A stretch of 64,000 nucleotides of DNA from Grifola frondosa (taxonomy: Eukaryota > Basidiomycota > Agaricomycetes > Polyporales > Grifolaceae), in NCBI GenBank assembly GCA_001683735.1, contig LUGG01000027.1, positions 124,001 through 188,000 of the forward strand, given 5' to 3'. This document shows positions 50,951 through 61,904 of the stretch, piece after piece. A program made the position numbers and the translations under genes. Below the pieces are notes generated by a model that was given only the letters and a program-made list of their open reading frames with translations, ran no database searches and was not told the origin of the DNA. Position 1 is the first letter of the stretch. Each line of letters opens with the position of its first letter.

Positions 50951-51657
50951 AAGCGAGCTGCTCGTGTTGCGCAGTAGTGGACATCCCGCCATCCTTCTCT
51001 ACCTGCGGGTTCGCATTGTCGGCACGTCTGCTGGGTGGCCAAGATGGAATGTCCGGATCCGTGAACTCTTGCCTATGATCCAACTGTTGCCAAAATAGCG
51101 TAGCCTCCGTCGACGCGTGTCCCTTGATATCTGACACGGAGACATCCACGAGACGTGAGATCGTTCGTGTCACGACGAGTAGCACTTGTGGGTAGATAGT
51201 GAGGCCACCCTAGTTGATGTCTTGCACGATGAGACACGAGCCGACTCACGTTCTCCAAGAAGATCTTCAATACACCGCGTATCTTTTCATGCCAGCCTAG
51301 AAATATACTTGACACCGACGCCTGCGACTGCTCCACTGCCATACGTGATCTTCCGGCTGTTAGATTGGAGACACTTGGGAAAAAGTCGACAGGGGTCAAA
51401 CGCAAGCGGTGGAAGTGTGCAGGAGACTCGAGAATATGGGTTCCCTGCGTCGAACAATTGACTCGTTACTCCGTAGAGAAATAGCTGGAGATCTACAATG
51501 ATATGAATTGCACCCACTAATTAATGGGCCAGCACGGGATGATTAGGTAAATTGAGACACAGAAAAAAATTCGCAATCCCAAGCTCTCATATACATGCCC
51601 CGAGAGGTGTCCTCGTGGTCCTGGTAGATAGTTGATGGGAAAATTGAACTGGCACAT
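50951..51657. other. Intergenic containing the H4 pseudogene
   Basis: Between the kinase (+) and the methyltransferase (-), which converge. Holds only the decayed histone H4 copy. Confidence 0.5.
51107..51335 (-). pseudogene. Decayed histone H4 copy, intron retained
   Basis: The minus strand reads [10 protein letters not shown] and then GTGAGT, exactly where the real H4 gene (60255-60725) has its second intron after [10 protein letters not shown]. Over the 41 bases from the splice site I count about 34 identities (51250-51290 against 60422-60462), and GACACC / cAAGTATATTTC upstream also aligns. Further upstream and in the last exon the similarity fades. No start codon, several frame breaks. 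Retained intron means it arose by copying DNA, not from mRNA. The outer limits are approximate. Confidence 0.7.
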
Positions 51658-53005
51658 CTATAATACTTGGCCTATCCATACTTCAATGGGTTCTCCCCCA
51701 GCACCACAAACATCGCCCACTCTGTCGAATGTGATACCATATTCACGAGCCATATCCCAAAGTGTCCGCTCCGCAGGGTCGCGCTGTTTATATCCAAGGA
51801 GAATTAAGGGTAATTGCGGCGTCGCATTCGGAAGCGTCGGATCCCTGTGGAGATGGACAACGTTCGACAAGGTGCGGATGAGAGACGGGAAAGAATCTGT
51901 GTTATAGGTCACATCGGCCATCCTGAAGGAAGTCTGAGGTCTGCTCCTGTATAAATAAAAAAAAGAAAGTATGATTCGTACATCACCAAATCGAACCCTT
52001 GACGAACGGCTACGACTTCGTCCGGAAGGTGTACTTCATCCCAGTCAAGCGTGACAGCTTGAGGACGCGACGGAGGTGTCCGAAAAAGTGCCGCATTTGT
52101 AGTAATATTGTCGCCGAGTAGTGGCATTGCAGAGTCTAATAGCAAAGGCAATATGAAAATCCAGTTCCAGGCACAGACAGGAGGAACGCACCGAGATCTG
52201 TCGTAATGATGCATCCCTCCTCGTAGGCCTTTAGGGAAGACCGCAAAGCTCCTAGAGTCAAGGAGACGATGCCTGTCCCAGCACCTAGTTCAAGATAATT
52301 GCGCGGCTCGGAAGAAAACAAGATTTCTTTGAGACGGGTAATAACACCCGACTCATTGATCTCCGAAGGAGAATTGGAAAGGTTCACAATCCAAGAACTC
52401 AGTCCGATGCCGCTATCCCATATTTTCTGTTACGGCACCTTCAATAATATTACAACCTCCGTATCCATCAAACTTAGGCACCGACGCACCTTATCCAGAT
52501 CGAATGAAGTCTGTTCTTTCACCACCAAGAATGCGTTTTCTGACACGTTCAGTGGAATCCTGTATATCCGCTCAATCTGCTCCTGTTTGCCTAACATCGT
52601 ACCGCCAACTTTTCGAGAGCTGAAAATGATTGGCATGGAGACAACTGGGAATGGCTTTTCTCCAATCATAGCAGAAGCAAAATTGATTACATGGGGGATT
52701 CCTTGCCCATGAGTGGTGAGAACTAGACGGTACGATTGACCCTCTCGGACGCCAGGCGGTAACGGGACTGAAATCTCTTTGTAGGCGCTACTTTGCCGCC
52801 ACACTGTGAGCTTCTGGGGTTTCGTGATGGCGGGGAAAGTACTTGGTTGGTCGAGAGGACAGAAAGACCAGGAATAAAATATTTCTTGAGCGTCCGGGAA
52901 AGGTTCCGTGCGCAGATCGTTTGCGACTTGAGGCGTGATCAAGATACTCCCAGACGGAGATGCTTGCACGGGCGGTGGGCGAAGGAACGAGAGATAGAAG
53001 AACAT
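51658..53005 (-). CDS. METTL21-type protein-lysine methyltransferase (Methyltransf_16)
   Basis: SAM-dependent enzyme of the non-SET lysine methyltransferase group; target not known. The start chosen at 53005 gives MFFYLSFLRPPPVQASPSGS, the usual fungal beginning (an upstream in-frame Met at 53050 is possible). Beta-rich N-domain, then VVKEQTSFDLDK joined by an intron to KIWDSGIGLSSWIVNL, the conserved entry to the fold; YLELGAGTGIVSLTLGAL (motif I, SAM loop); CIITTDL and MPLLGDNITTNA; VTLDWDE; DLVMADVTYNTDSFPSLIRT (the DxxY motif); LPLILLGYKQRDPAERTLWD; end PIEVWIGQVL. All motifs in order and no frame break seen. Confidence 0.85.
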
Positions 53006-53194
53006 GGAGGCTGTTCTAGGGCTGTTCTTAGTAGCCTTGACTGCAGGCACACTGGTGCATGAGAGACGGGCAGAATTAACTATGCGTTTCTTATGAATAT
53101 ATTAGCGGATAACATTGTGTACTTACATCCGAAAAGTTGTCGAAAAGTAAATATTCAGGCGCTCGTGCTCTCTTAACTTAGCCGTACACACTTC

Positions 53195-55115
53195 ATGTTG
53201 TGGTCTTTACGGTCATCGTGGCTCTCTCGAATACCACAACATCGATCTTTCTCGTTCACACCAAACCATAGACTCCCCAACCCTACGCCCCTGCGCCCGC
53301 TGTTATCTTTCCGCCAACAACTCGCCCGGACAAGCAAGACCAAGTCATTCAGTGAAGCGGTCAAGCGGCCGTCAATACGGAACCAGATTCTCGTATGTTG
53401 GGTTTAATCTTCATACACAAACAATATCGACAACGCAAATTTCTATCTGTAGTTTTTTGGTTTTGTTTCCTTTTCAGCATTCCATCTCGCGGCAGAGCTC
53501 ACGAACTATGATACCGTGTACTGGACGAAAGAGCTCATGGAAAATGGTGGAGCTATTTGGCGAAGTCGTCCGCCAACTACGGACGAGTTACAGAGGGCGA
53601 GTTACTTCGCTTTCGGCAAGGTGAGATTAATTTCATGCCCATTGAGCCGAGAGAGAAATGGGGAGAAAGTTTCTTCGTACTCCGGCCGGTTGTGTCATTC
53701 TGAGGCCCCTCAGGGTGACCCTTTCTGCCGAGGGTTTTGCATAATCGTCGAAGATCGGTCATTGTCGAAACGTGTGGTGTCAAGGTTTCCAAACACAAAG
53801 GTTGGTAGTATGTACCGTAAGTCCATCATTCTAGTCTGCCTAACTTGAATTTATCCGAGTAGCTCTGTAAATTGGTCTTGGAATTTATATAAAGTGTCTG
53901 AAAGCCCGGATCTTTTAGTCCCGCTTAATCGTTCTCAATGTGCATAAGACTTACCCATTCATCTTCTAGCAATTGCAGGCTGGCTTATCTACATTGAAAG
54001 ATGCTATTGAAGACTTTCCGATGACCATTAAGAATTTGCTTGTATGGAGTTACGTGCAAGCTGCTCAGCCCATCTTGAACACGACGGATGGCCGACGAAT
54101 GTGCTGGGCGATTGGTGCCGTCAGCGGTGTAATTTGGTTGGCTTGGCAATTCCCGAGACTGAAGCCTTTCATGATGAAAAGCTTCACGCACAATCCTCTG
54201 TCGGGATTATCGTATACGCTACTTACGAGTGTGTTCAGGTATGTTGTGCGAGATCCTGTTTGGGTCCAGAAATCCTTGACAATGCAGTACCGAACAGTCA
54301 TTCTTCCTTCCTCCATTTACTTTTCAATTGCATGGCATTAGCAAGTTTTGGTATGCCTGTTCCTCTATTTTTCTTTTCCTCATTTTGACATCGCTGCAGG
54401 GTCTGCTGCAAGTCAATATCTTATAAATGAGCAAAAGAACCCCGAGAAAAGCCCTTCACGATTGACAGAAGCCACCGTAAAGTGGCATCTATTGGCGTTC
54501 TTCATTTCTGGTATGTTCCACACGTCGCAATGATGGAACCATGCTGATAGGTGTTCCAGCGGGCCTTTTCTCAGGCCTCGTCTCGCACGTAGTGACCGCA
54601 CGATTTATATATCCTCGTCTTGTCGCTCGGTTAACCACCTCCTTGAAGTCGTCCGCAACCGGGCCCATGGCGAGTTCGGCGGCGGCGGCGGTCAGTAGCA
54701 AGGCAGCTACTTCGCAGATCCTGCCCTCGCTTGGCGCCTCTGGTGCGGTGTATGCCATGGTCACATTGACTGCGCTAGGGTTTCCCGATACAAAATCGCA
54801 TTGTTAATCCCACCGACATTCCCCATACCCATCCCATACGGCGTCGGCGCATTGGTGGCTTTTGACATACTTGGAGTTTTACGAGGATGGCGGTAAGTAA
54901 ATCCCACTTTTATTTTATTTTACGTATGCATACCTAACTGTGCCTGACTGATCAGTGTCTTTGACCACTGGGCACACCTCGGCGGTGCCGCCTTTGGAGC
55001 GTTGTACTATGCATATGGCCCTCAGATGTGGGACCGCTTGAGGGAGGCACGGTTGCGTTCTATGCTTGTGTTGAAGGAGCGTGGGATAGCGCGTCGTCGT
55101 AGCTCTTCGCGGTAG
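53195..55115 (+). CDS. Mitochondrial rhomboid protease (PARL/Pcp1-like), copy 2
   Basis: Start MLWSLRSSWLSRIPQHRSFS (import-type leader), FSEAVKRPSIRNQIL, FHLAAELTNYDTVYWTKELM, WAIGAVSGVIWLAWQFPRLK, FMMKSFTHNPLSGLSYTLLT, SHSSFLHLLFNCMALASFG, TVKWHLLAFFISG, VPAGLFSGLVSHVVTARFIY, PSLGASGAVYAMVTLTALGF (catalytic Ser in GASG), IPYGVGALVAFDILGVLRGW and VFDHWAHLGGAAFGALYYAY with the catalytic His; stop 55113-55115. One A is missing in the run 54792-54795, which otherwise stops the frame after FPDTK. One intron (about 53621-53975) is about 350 bp, unusually long, and may hide a small exon. Most block motifs match copy 1 closely. Confidence 0.88.
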
Positions 55116-55292
55116 CTAAAATCCCGACAGGTACAATCCCCACTCCGTTTGGTTCAGCCTTGAAGATAATTTATTTATCTTATCGGACAAATTACCGGAA
55201 CCTGTAGCTAATGAGCAAATATAAGTTACGTAATCAGATCTACGCGACTTCAAAGCGACGACCTCTGGTCGTCGAGCACCGCGACGACAACC

Positions 55293-57966
55293 ATGAGCGA
55301 AGACAGCTACCACCGTTCATCGTGGGATCATGGTGATGCCTCGGATGTCTCTCGACACCCTCCTCACTCCTACCATCCATCACACTCCGAAGAACCGCAA
55401 CCCTACCGTACCTCTGCGGAATCTCTGGATGTCCATGCCGCTGTGCCGCCGACACCCACAAAGTCAACTTCTCCACACCGTTCGAGCGCAGAGTCGCCTA
55501 CTCGGCCATCGGGATCGAAGTGGCGCGACAGCGTGTTCCCACGACCGCTGAGCACCCCGACAATGCTACTGTGGACACGACCACCCTGGTAGAGCCCAAC
55601 TTCGACGAGAATGTGCTGCGAACGTTGTGTGATCTGGACGTGAGGCATGTTCCCCGCTCTTGGTGGTTATTTAGGTTGACTCCGTTGTGTCTGGATTCAG
55701 TGCGCGGTGCCACTTCTCATGGACCGCATCAAGCAAAGCATGATTTCATGTAGAGTGCGTGCCCAGCTTGCGCATATGACAGCCGCCGCCCTTCATCTGA
55801 CCGGCTCGATTAATAGGAGGCTTCTATCTTCTTGAAGAAGAGAGCGATGGTCGAGGAGGAATATGGCCGCAGCATGCAGAAGCTGGCCAAGACTACTTCC
55901 GATACCTATGCGACGAATGACGGAAGGCTGGGTAATGCCGGTCCGCGTTCACATCTGAACAGCATGCTGATATATATTTTATAGAACCTACGTCAATGCG
56001 TGGCAATCGTCTATGAGGACGCATGAAGTTATGGCTGAGAACAGGCTGAAGTTCTCGCAAAGGTTAAATGAGATGAGCGAAGAGCTTGCTAATCTTTCTA
56101 AGGAGGTGGATAAGAACCGGAAGCAGGTGGGCTGTCATGTGAATTGGGGAAACAGGCTACGATGTGCTGATATTGCTGTAGACGAAAGAGCTTGCAAGTC
56201 GATATGAGAGATCACTGCAGGATGCAGAAGGGACTATGGAAAAATAAAGGCCCGACTAGATGCCACAACAGACGAGCTGGACCGCCTTCTGCTTCAGAAG
56301 GAAGGAGAGTCTGTCCGAGACAACGCATTACAAGGTCGATCGCCGGGTGGTGTGAACGGCAAGAGGGTGATAGGTAAGGCAGTTGCGAAAGGCGGCTTAT
56401 TGCTGAAAGGGAGGAATCCACAAAACGTACGTCGCCCACGGCAGAGTTTGACGAAGGTGGAGCGAAATGGCTCTCATTCCAATTTACAGATTCAAAGACA
56501 GGAAGACGACGTTCGAACGAGAATGTCCAACGCATCGGACGCTTACCGCAAAGCAATGCACGACACGCAGGCCATCCGGCAGGAATTCTTCAATTTCCAG
56601 CGACCCCGTATTCTACGAGTACGGATAATCCCAGCTCATAGGCATGCTACGCACTCATGTTTATCCCTTGTCAGGCACTGAAGGAGTGTGTCGATGAGAT
56701 AGATCTCGGAGTACAGTATCATTTGACCCGTTATGCCTTCCTTTATGAGAGCATCGTCCTGAGCGATGGCAACATACTCGCTCCGAAAGAAGATAGCAGT
56801 AAGCTGACACGCAAGATCCTGTCGTAACATCTCCGCTTATCATATGACTCAGTTATAGCACCCGGCCTGAAAGCGACGATGGAGTCCATCGACAATCGTT
56901 CGGATTTCAAAACATATATGCAGAATTACGCTTATGCCCACGGAGGCACGAATACGCGGGGCCCACGGCGAGACGGTCCCAGGGACGAGGGCTACGTGAG
57001 TGCCACACTGGCTTTGGAGGACGCCGGCTAATCTCCGGCGGCACCATCTAGTTGCCCCCCATCCCGCCTCTTCAGCACCATTCCATGAGCTCGCCGAGCC
57101 CCTCGCATGTCCCGATACTGGACAGGGGACGACCGACGTTCGGCGTAGACCTCGGCGAGCAGATGATGCGCGACGATGTCGATGTCCCGCCGATCATGGT
57201 AAAGTGCTGCGAGGCGATCGAGAAATATGGCTTGCAGTCACAGGGCGTGTACCGGATCAGCGGCACGATGACCAAGGTTGCAAAGCTGAAAGAGCGGCTC
57301 GATAAAGGTGTGTCATTCCGCACGATTCGCCGCACGCACATCTCATGACGAGCGTTAGCAGATTTGGATTCAGTGGATCTAGACGCTGACGAGTGGTCCT
57401 CCGATGTTACGAACATCACGAGCGTGCTAAAGCTCTGGCTGCGAGAATTGCCGGACCCGCTGTTCACGTCCAGTCTACACAATGGCTTCTTGGAGGCAGC
57501 ACGTCAGGACTCTCCGCTCTTTGTCATGCATACATGCTGACCTCCTCCGCTATAGGGAACGAGAATGAACGGCTTCGTCACATCCGATTGCATGAGCGTG
57601 TTAATGACCTTCCAGATCCCAATTATTCCACACTGAAGTACTTCATGGGGCACCTGTACAAGTACGTGTGGCAGATAATTTCCCGCGGTGTTTCTCATCT
57701 GCGATGCAGAATTGTGCAGCATGAAGCACAGAACTCGATGTCGATCCAAAACCTCGCTATCATCTTCGGACCCACTCTCTTTGGCCAGGGCCAAGTGAAC
57801 GGCCAGCTTAATGGCATGCCCGCCATGGCAGATACCTCCCTCCAGAACAAGGTGTGTCTTCTCCATAGACGTGGCAGCACGCCGACCTTGAACCGCGGAT
57901 TTGCAGGCGGTCGAAACCATCCTGGAGCACTATACCGACATCTTCGTAGACGAGAGCGAAGGCTAG
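55293..57966 (+). CDS. F-BAR and RhoGAP domain protein
   Basis: Curves membranes and switches off Rho-type GTPases, by domain knowledge (Rgd1-like). Start MSEDSYHRSSWDHGDASDVS, Ser/Pro/His-rich N-terminus. F-BAR: PNFDENVLRTLCDLD, CAVPLLMDRIKQS, ASIFLKKRAMVEEEYGRSMQ, LAKTTSDTYATND, TYVNAWQSSMRTHEVMAENR, SQRLNEMSEELANLSKEVDK and ALKECVDEIDLGVQYHLTRY. Linker LDRGRPTFGVDLGEQMMRD. RhoGAP: PPIMVKCCEAIEKYGLQSQG, VYRISGTMTKVAKLKERLDK (Arg finger in YRISG), VLKLWLRELPDPLFTSSLHN, YSTLKYFMGHLYK, NSMSIQNLAIIFGPTLFG. End HYTDIFVDESEG. A bases are missing in the runs 55562-55563 and 56240-56244. Many small introns. Confidence 0.88.
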
Positions 57967-58477
57967 TTGGCTTATGTTCGTGTCCAACATCACCCTATGT
58001 TGTTCCCTTCTCGCATTCTATGCATTTGAGTACACGTATACCCACATATTCGCATTGTATCCTCTACTGCGTACCACCTAACACTACCACCGCCACCCCT
58101 CCCGCTTCGTATACAGTATATATTGGCTTGAGCTGCGCTCTGGACGATTGTATTTGGATCCAACTGTAGTCGAATTCTTATCTTATTCGTTCAATTTGCA
58201 TGCATTACCAGCGTGTGCCCGCCACGGAAACCATGAACGAGAGCCAATTTCGTGGCGCTATCTTTCAAGGCACGTACGCAGGCTAAGAATACTCGTGTGT
58301 TGCGACAGGTCACAAGTAGGAATCCATAAATACACGCACGATCACAATGAACGCCGCGGGGCGAGTGCATCATGAAAGCGCGGACCCGGCCAAAACAGAC
58401 TACCTAGGTTCCACGTATAGTATGAGTGGTCGAACGCAGCCGGACGGCGCACGCACCGTTCTCCGACCCAGGCACCA
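57967..58477. other. Intergenic between convergent genes
   Basis: 3' ends of the RhoGAP (+) and F-box (-) genes. No coding signal; the 58148-58375 frame has no family. Confidence 0.4.
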
Positions 58478-59646
58478 TTAGCTGCGGGAGTAGGACGGAG
58501 CGGGATGCGGTATCCAGACATGCTCTGGCGAGAGCGTCCACTCGGTCTTGGATGGGAAGATGACCTGGTGGAGGGACGGGCAGCCGCGCCCCCATGTCGC
58601 GCAGAGCGTCTGCTCTTCGAGCGCGTTCCCGGGCCCGATCCCGTCAATGCTCGTCGGCGAGAGATCGAGCTCGCGCAGCGCCGCGAATGCCCCAAGCACA
58701 GGTGTCAGGCCCGCAAGCAGGCTCTGTGCACCAAGCGTGAGCCTAGCGGGGAGCGGGCAGAGGGGGGAACTCACGATGCCAGAGAGCGAGAAGTGCAGCG
58801 TGTGGCGCAGCGCGAGGCGCACGCGGAGGGAGACGACGCCGGATAGGTGCGCCGCGACGTCGCGTAAGAGCAGTGGCGTGACGGACATTGCACTGAGGTC
58901 GAGCCGCCGCAGCGGTGCGCTTGTTTGAGCCATACGCGCGAGGTCGCCTACCGTGACGAACTCATGCCCCACGAGGCCAAGCAGCTGTACTGGGCGCCCA
59001 GGGAGGACGCTCCCGGCTGCGATCGCCGGCCCGCGGAAGGACGCGAGATGAGGGAGGTCGCCTGGCGTGAGATGCATCGGCTCGTGGTAGTCCGTGAGGC
59101 GCAGATGCAGGATGGAGGGCGTTGCAGCGAGGAACCACTCGATGGGCGGGGTAGGGGTTGGATGGAATTTTGCTGGGAGACTCCCACGGCCGACGCCGCT
59201 CAGCGCGAAGACGCGCAGCGCGGGGAAGCCGCACTCATCGAGGATCCCACGAGGGGAGATAGTGCTGCCGGAGACCCGAGCATCAGCTCGAGCGCCTCGA
59301 GCAAGGTGAGGGTGCGGAGTGTGCGGTTCAGGAGAGCGAGGACGGGATCGACGAACGGCATGTACTCGTCGCGGGGCCCGGAGTCGGTCTGCCATCGTAT
59401 ACTAAATTTCTTTACGACTTCGGCGAGGTGTGGGCGCTGCAATATAGTTTTGCAGCAGCGGGCAGTTTTGTACGGTACTGGTGCAGAGCGTGGGAGAGTC
59501 TCGAAGATGACGATGGTAGAGTAGAGGATGCGCTCCGCGATGAGGCTGAACCTGCGCGACACGCGGAGGAGGTGGGTGAGGGCATGCGGCTGGACGTTCT
59601 CGAAAATTGCGGAGAGGGTCTCGTTGGGGAGTGGGCTGGACATCAT
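58478..59646 (-). CDS. F-box / leucine-rich protein
   Basis: Likely substrate receptor of an SCF ubiquitin ligase. Start MMSSPLPNETLSAIFENVQP, an F-box (LPNETL, LTHLLRVSRRFSLIAERIL). Then LRTLTLLEALELMLGS, and with one more G or C near 59268 the frame continues GSTISPRGILDECGFPALRV and leucine-rich blocks (TPSILHLRLTDYHEPMHL, ASFRGPAIAAGSVLPG, RRLDLSAMSVTPLLLRDVAA, LGAFAALRELDLSPTSIDGI). It ends SLHQVIFPSKTEWTLSPEHV and stop 58478. Without that base the first part stops after 148 residues. GC-rich. Single exon or nearly so. Confidence 0.75.
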
Positions 59647-60254
59647 GGAAGAAGGTGAAGAAGGTCGAGCCTAATACTGTGGAGATGAATAGGACGGAAG
59701 CGGGACATCTAACGGACTGACTCGAGCCGAAATTACTCATAAAATTGGTGGCTCAAGATGGATCTAGTGAGGGTTCACAGTGGGTTAGCAGGTGTGTTGG
59801 GAGGGCGGAGAAATCACGGAAGATATGATTCCCAAGGATGGGGTTTAGATGACCCAGCAAGTCCATCGGCATGAGGTTCATGTATTGGAGACGAGGGAAT
59901 CCCAGAAGAATCGCCGTCTGATTTCTTCACCAGTTCGCCGTCGCGAAACGAGATAAGACAGGATCCATGGCACAGAATGCTTCTCATCGCTACGCCCGGA
60001 CACTTCAGACAACAGTGTGAGCAGAATATCCTGAAACAAACAGACGGATACCGGTCGCGGCGGGGACTTACCCGAAGTAAAACATATGCGACATCCAATA
60101 CTAATATTTAACAGGCCGCCACCACCGAAGACATTCACGGCGAAATCACGCGGATAAAAAGCAAGCGATAGAGGATAGATTATGAAAGAACTGTTATACA
60201 GTAAGTATTGATACACCGAGGAAAACCCGAGTCCAAACGTCCTGAGCATCTTCT
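59647..60254. other. Intergenic upstream of the F-box gene and downstream of H4
   Basis: A long minus-strand frame (59878-60249) runs towards the F-box gene but has no family signal. No other feature. Confidence 0.35.
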
Positions 60255-60725
60255 CTATGCTCCGAATCCGTACAGTGTACGCCCAGACCGCTTCAGCGCG
60301 TATACCACGTCCAGCGCCGTCACCGTTTTCCGCTTAGCGTGTTCGGTGTACGTTACAGAATCACGGATAACCTGCGCACTTACGTTAGCGAGCGCAGCAA
60401 TTCGGACGGAAGCACGCTCACATTCTCCAGGAAAATCTTCAATACGCCGCGTGTCTCCTCATAAATCAATCCGGAAATACGCTTGACACCACCTCGACGC
60501 GCGAGACGACGGATAGCAGGCTTAGTGATGCCTGTGGGAATGTCAGTTGACCCTCTCAATACAACGGTGTTGCACGCACCTTGGATGTTATCGCGAAGAA
60601 TCTTGCGATGGCGCTTCGCACCACCCTTTCCGAGACCCTATGCGCACGAATTGCGGTGTTAACAAACCTACGACGACACTCAGACGCCGAAACCTCACCT
60701 TTCCACCTTTTCCGCGACCAGACAT
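60255..60725 (-). CDS. Histone H4
   Basis: Nucleosome core histone. Start MSGRGKGGK, an intron, [19 protein letters not shown], an intron, [37 protein letters not shown], an intron and [37 protein letters not shown], stop at 60255. About 103 residues as usual; the last residues differ slightly from the common [10 protein letters not shown] (Ser for Gln, final Ala). Divergent from H3, start codons 300 bp apart. Source of the decayed copy at 51107-51335. Confidence 0.97.
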
Positions 60726-61025
60726 GTTTATAAATTTGGGAGATGGAGTTAGTGATAGAGAGGGTGATGGTGGTTGCAGGCAGCGAGAAGGTAGATAGAC
60801 TTACCGCCACCGCGGGTCTTATAAGCCGCGTCGGTGGCGGCCCCCACGTGGCGGAAACTCTAAACTGTTGAATGGTGTTCATCGCGTCGGAGCACGTGAT
60901 CCCGACGCGACGCGCCTCTATAAGAGTTCCCGACTTCGACGCCAGCCACTTTACCTTCTCCTCGTCGCCATCTTCAAAATCATCTCCCTACTTCCATCAA
61001 GCCTCATTAAATAAATCTTTAAGCA
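60726..61025. promoter_or_regulatory. Shared divergent promoter of H4 and H3
   Basis: 300 bp between the two start codons. TATA-like boxes face outward at similar distance: TATAAG on the minus strand at 60818-60823 for H4 and TATAAGAG at 60919-60926 for H3. The H4 box is flanked by a perfect 9-base inverted repeat (CCGCCACCG 60804-60812, CGGTGGCGG 60832-60840). Confidence 0.65.
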
Positions 61026-61597
61026 ATGGCCCGTACCAAGCAAACTGCTCGCAAATCCACCGGTGGTGAGTGTTCAACACTTTGGCAACTCTAAATGAGG
61101 CTCACCCTTCCTTCAGGTAAGGCACCCCGTAAACAACTTGCTGCTAAGTCTGCAGCGCGTAAGAGCACCGCCGTAAGCCCTATTCATTTGCTTATCAACG
61201 CGTCTTTTAACGCGCCTCCACAGGCTGCGGCCGGTGGTGTCAAGAAGCCCCATCGCTTCCGCCCTGGTACCGTCGCGCTCCGTGAAATCCGTCGCTACCA
61301 GAAGTCAACCGAGCTCCTCATCCGCAAACTCCCCTTCCAGCGTCTTGTCCGCGAGATCGCACAGGACTTCAAGACTGACCTCCGCTTCCAGTCCTCAGCT
61401 GTGATGGCGCTCCAAGAGGCGGCCGAGGCGTATCTTGTCTCACTCTTCGAAGATACAAACCTAGCAGCTATCCACGCAAAACGTGTCACTATCCAGCCAA
61501 AAGACTTGGTGCGTTTTCTTGCTCGTACTTTAGGATGTATGTGGCTAATGCTGTGGGACAGGCACTTGCGCGGCGGTTGCGGGGCGAACGGTCATAG
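61026..61597 (+). CDS. Histone H3, with a lengthened N-terminal tail
   Basis: Start [13 protein letters not shown], an intron, [19 protein letters not shown], an intron, [95 protein letters not shown], an intron, [11 protein letters not shown], stop 61595-61597. Compared with the common H3 tail, it has one extra residue between K23 and the ARKS motif and one more before GGVKK, so the lysines that correspond to K27 and K36 sit at 28 and 38. The three tail introns are placed so that the extra residues flank a splice site. Confidence 0.95.
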
Positions 61598-61904
61598 GGT
61601 CGACGTGTATTCCTGGTGTACTTGTGACGATTGTATTATTTATTACTGTTTTATAGTAATCTCTTGCCTTTCTCTAACTGGAGTGTTTACGAGTGCAAGG
61701 CCTACAACTCCTTTGCTATGCATTTCACGAGGTACGTTCAAGACACTAGCTTGTATAGAGGTACAGAACCATACGTGGGTGTAGATATGAGGGTAACAAT
61801 GGGCGGAAGGGAGGGTATATTCTATCATACAACCAAATCCAGGTGAGCAAATCGTTAATTTCATATGTTCTCCAAGGCCACTTCATCCGGCGCAGCGCCG
61901 CCCT
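61598..61904. other. 3' region of H3, intergenic
   Basis: No coding signal or repeat seen. Convergent with the Sfh5-type gene. Confidence 0.4.

Noticed and set aside
59878..60249. 123-codon minus-strand frame between H4 and the F-box gene
   Set aside because: No recognisable domain; hydrophobic start is weak; probably chance.
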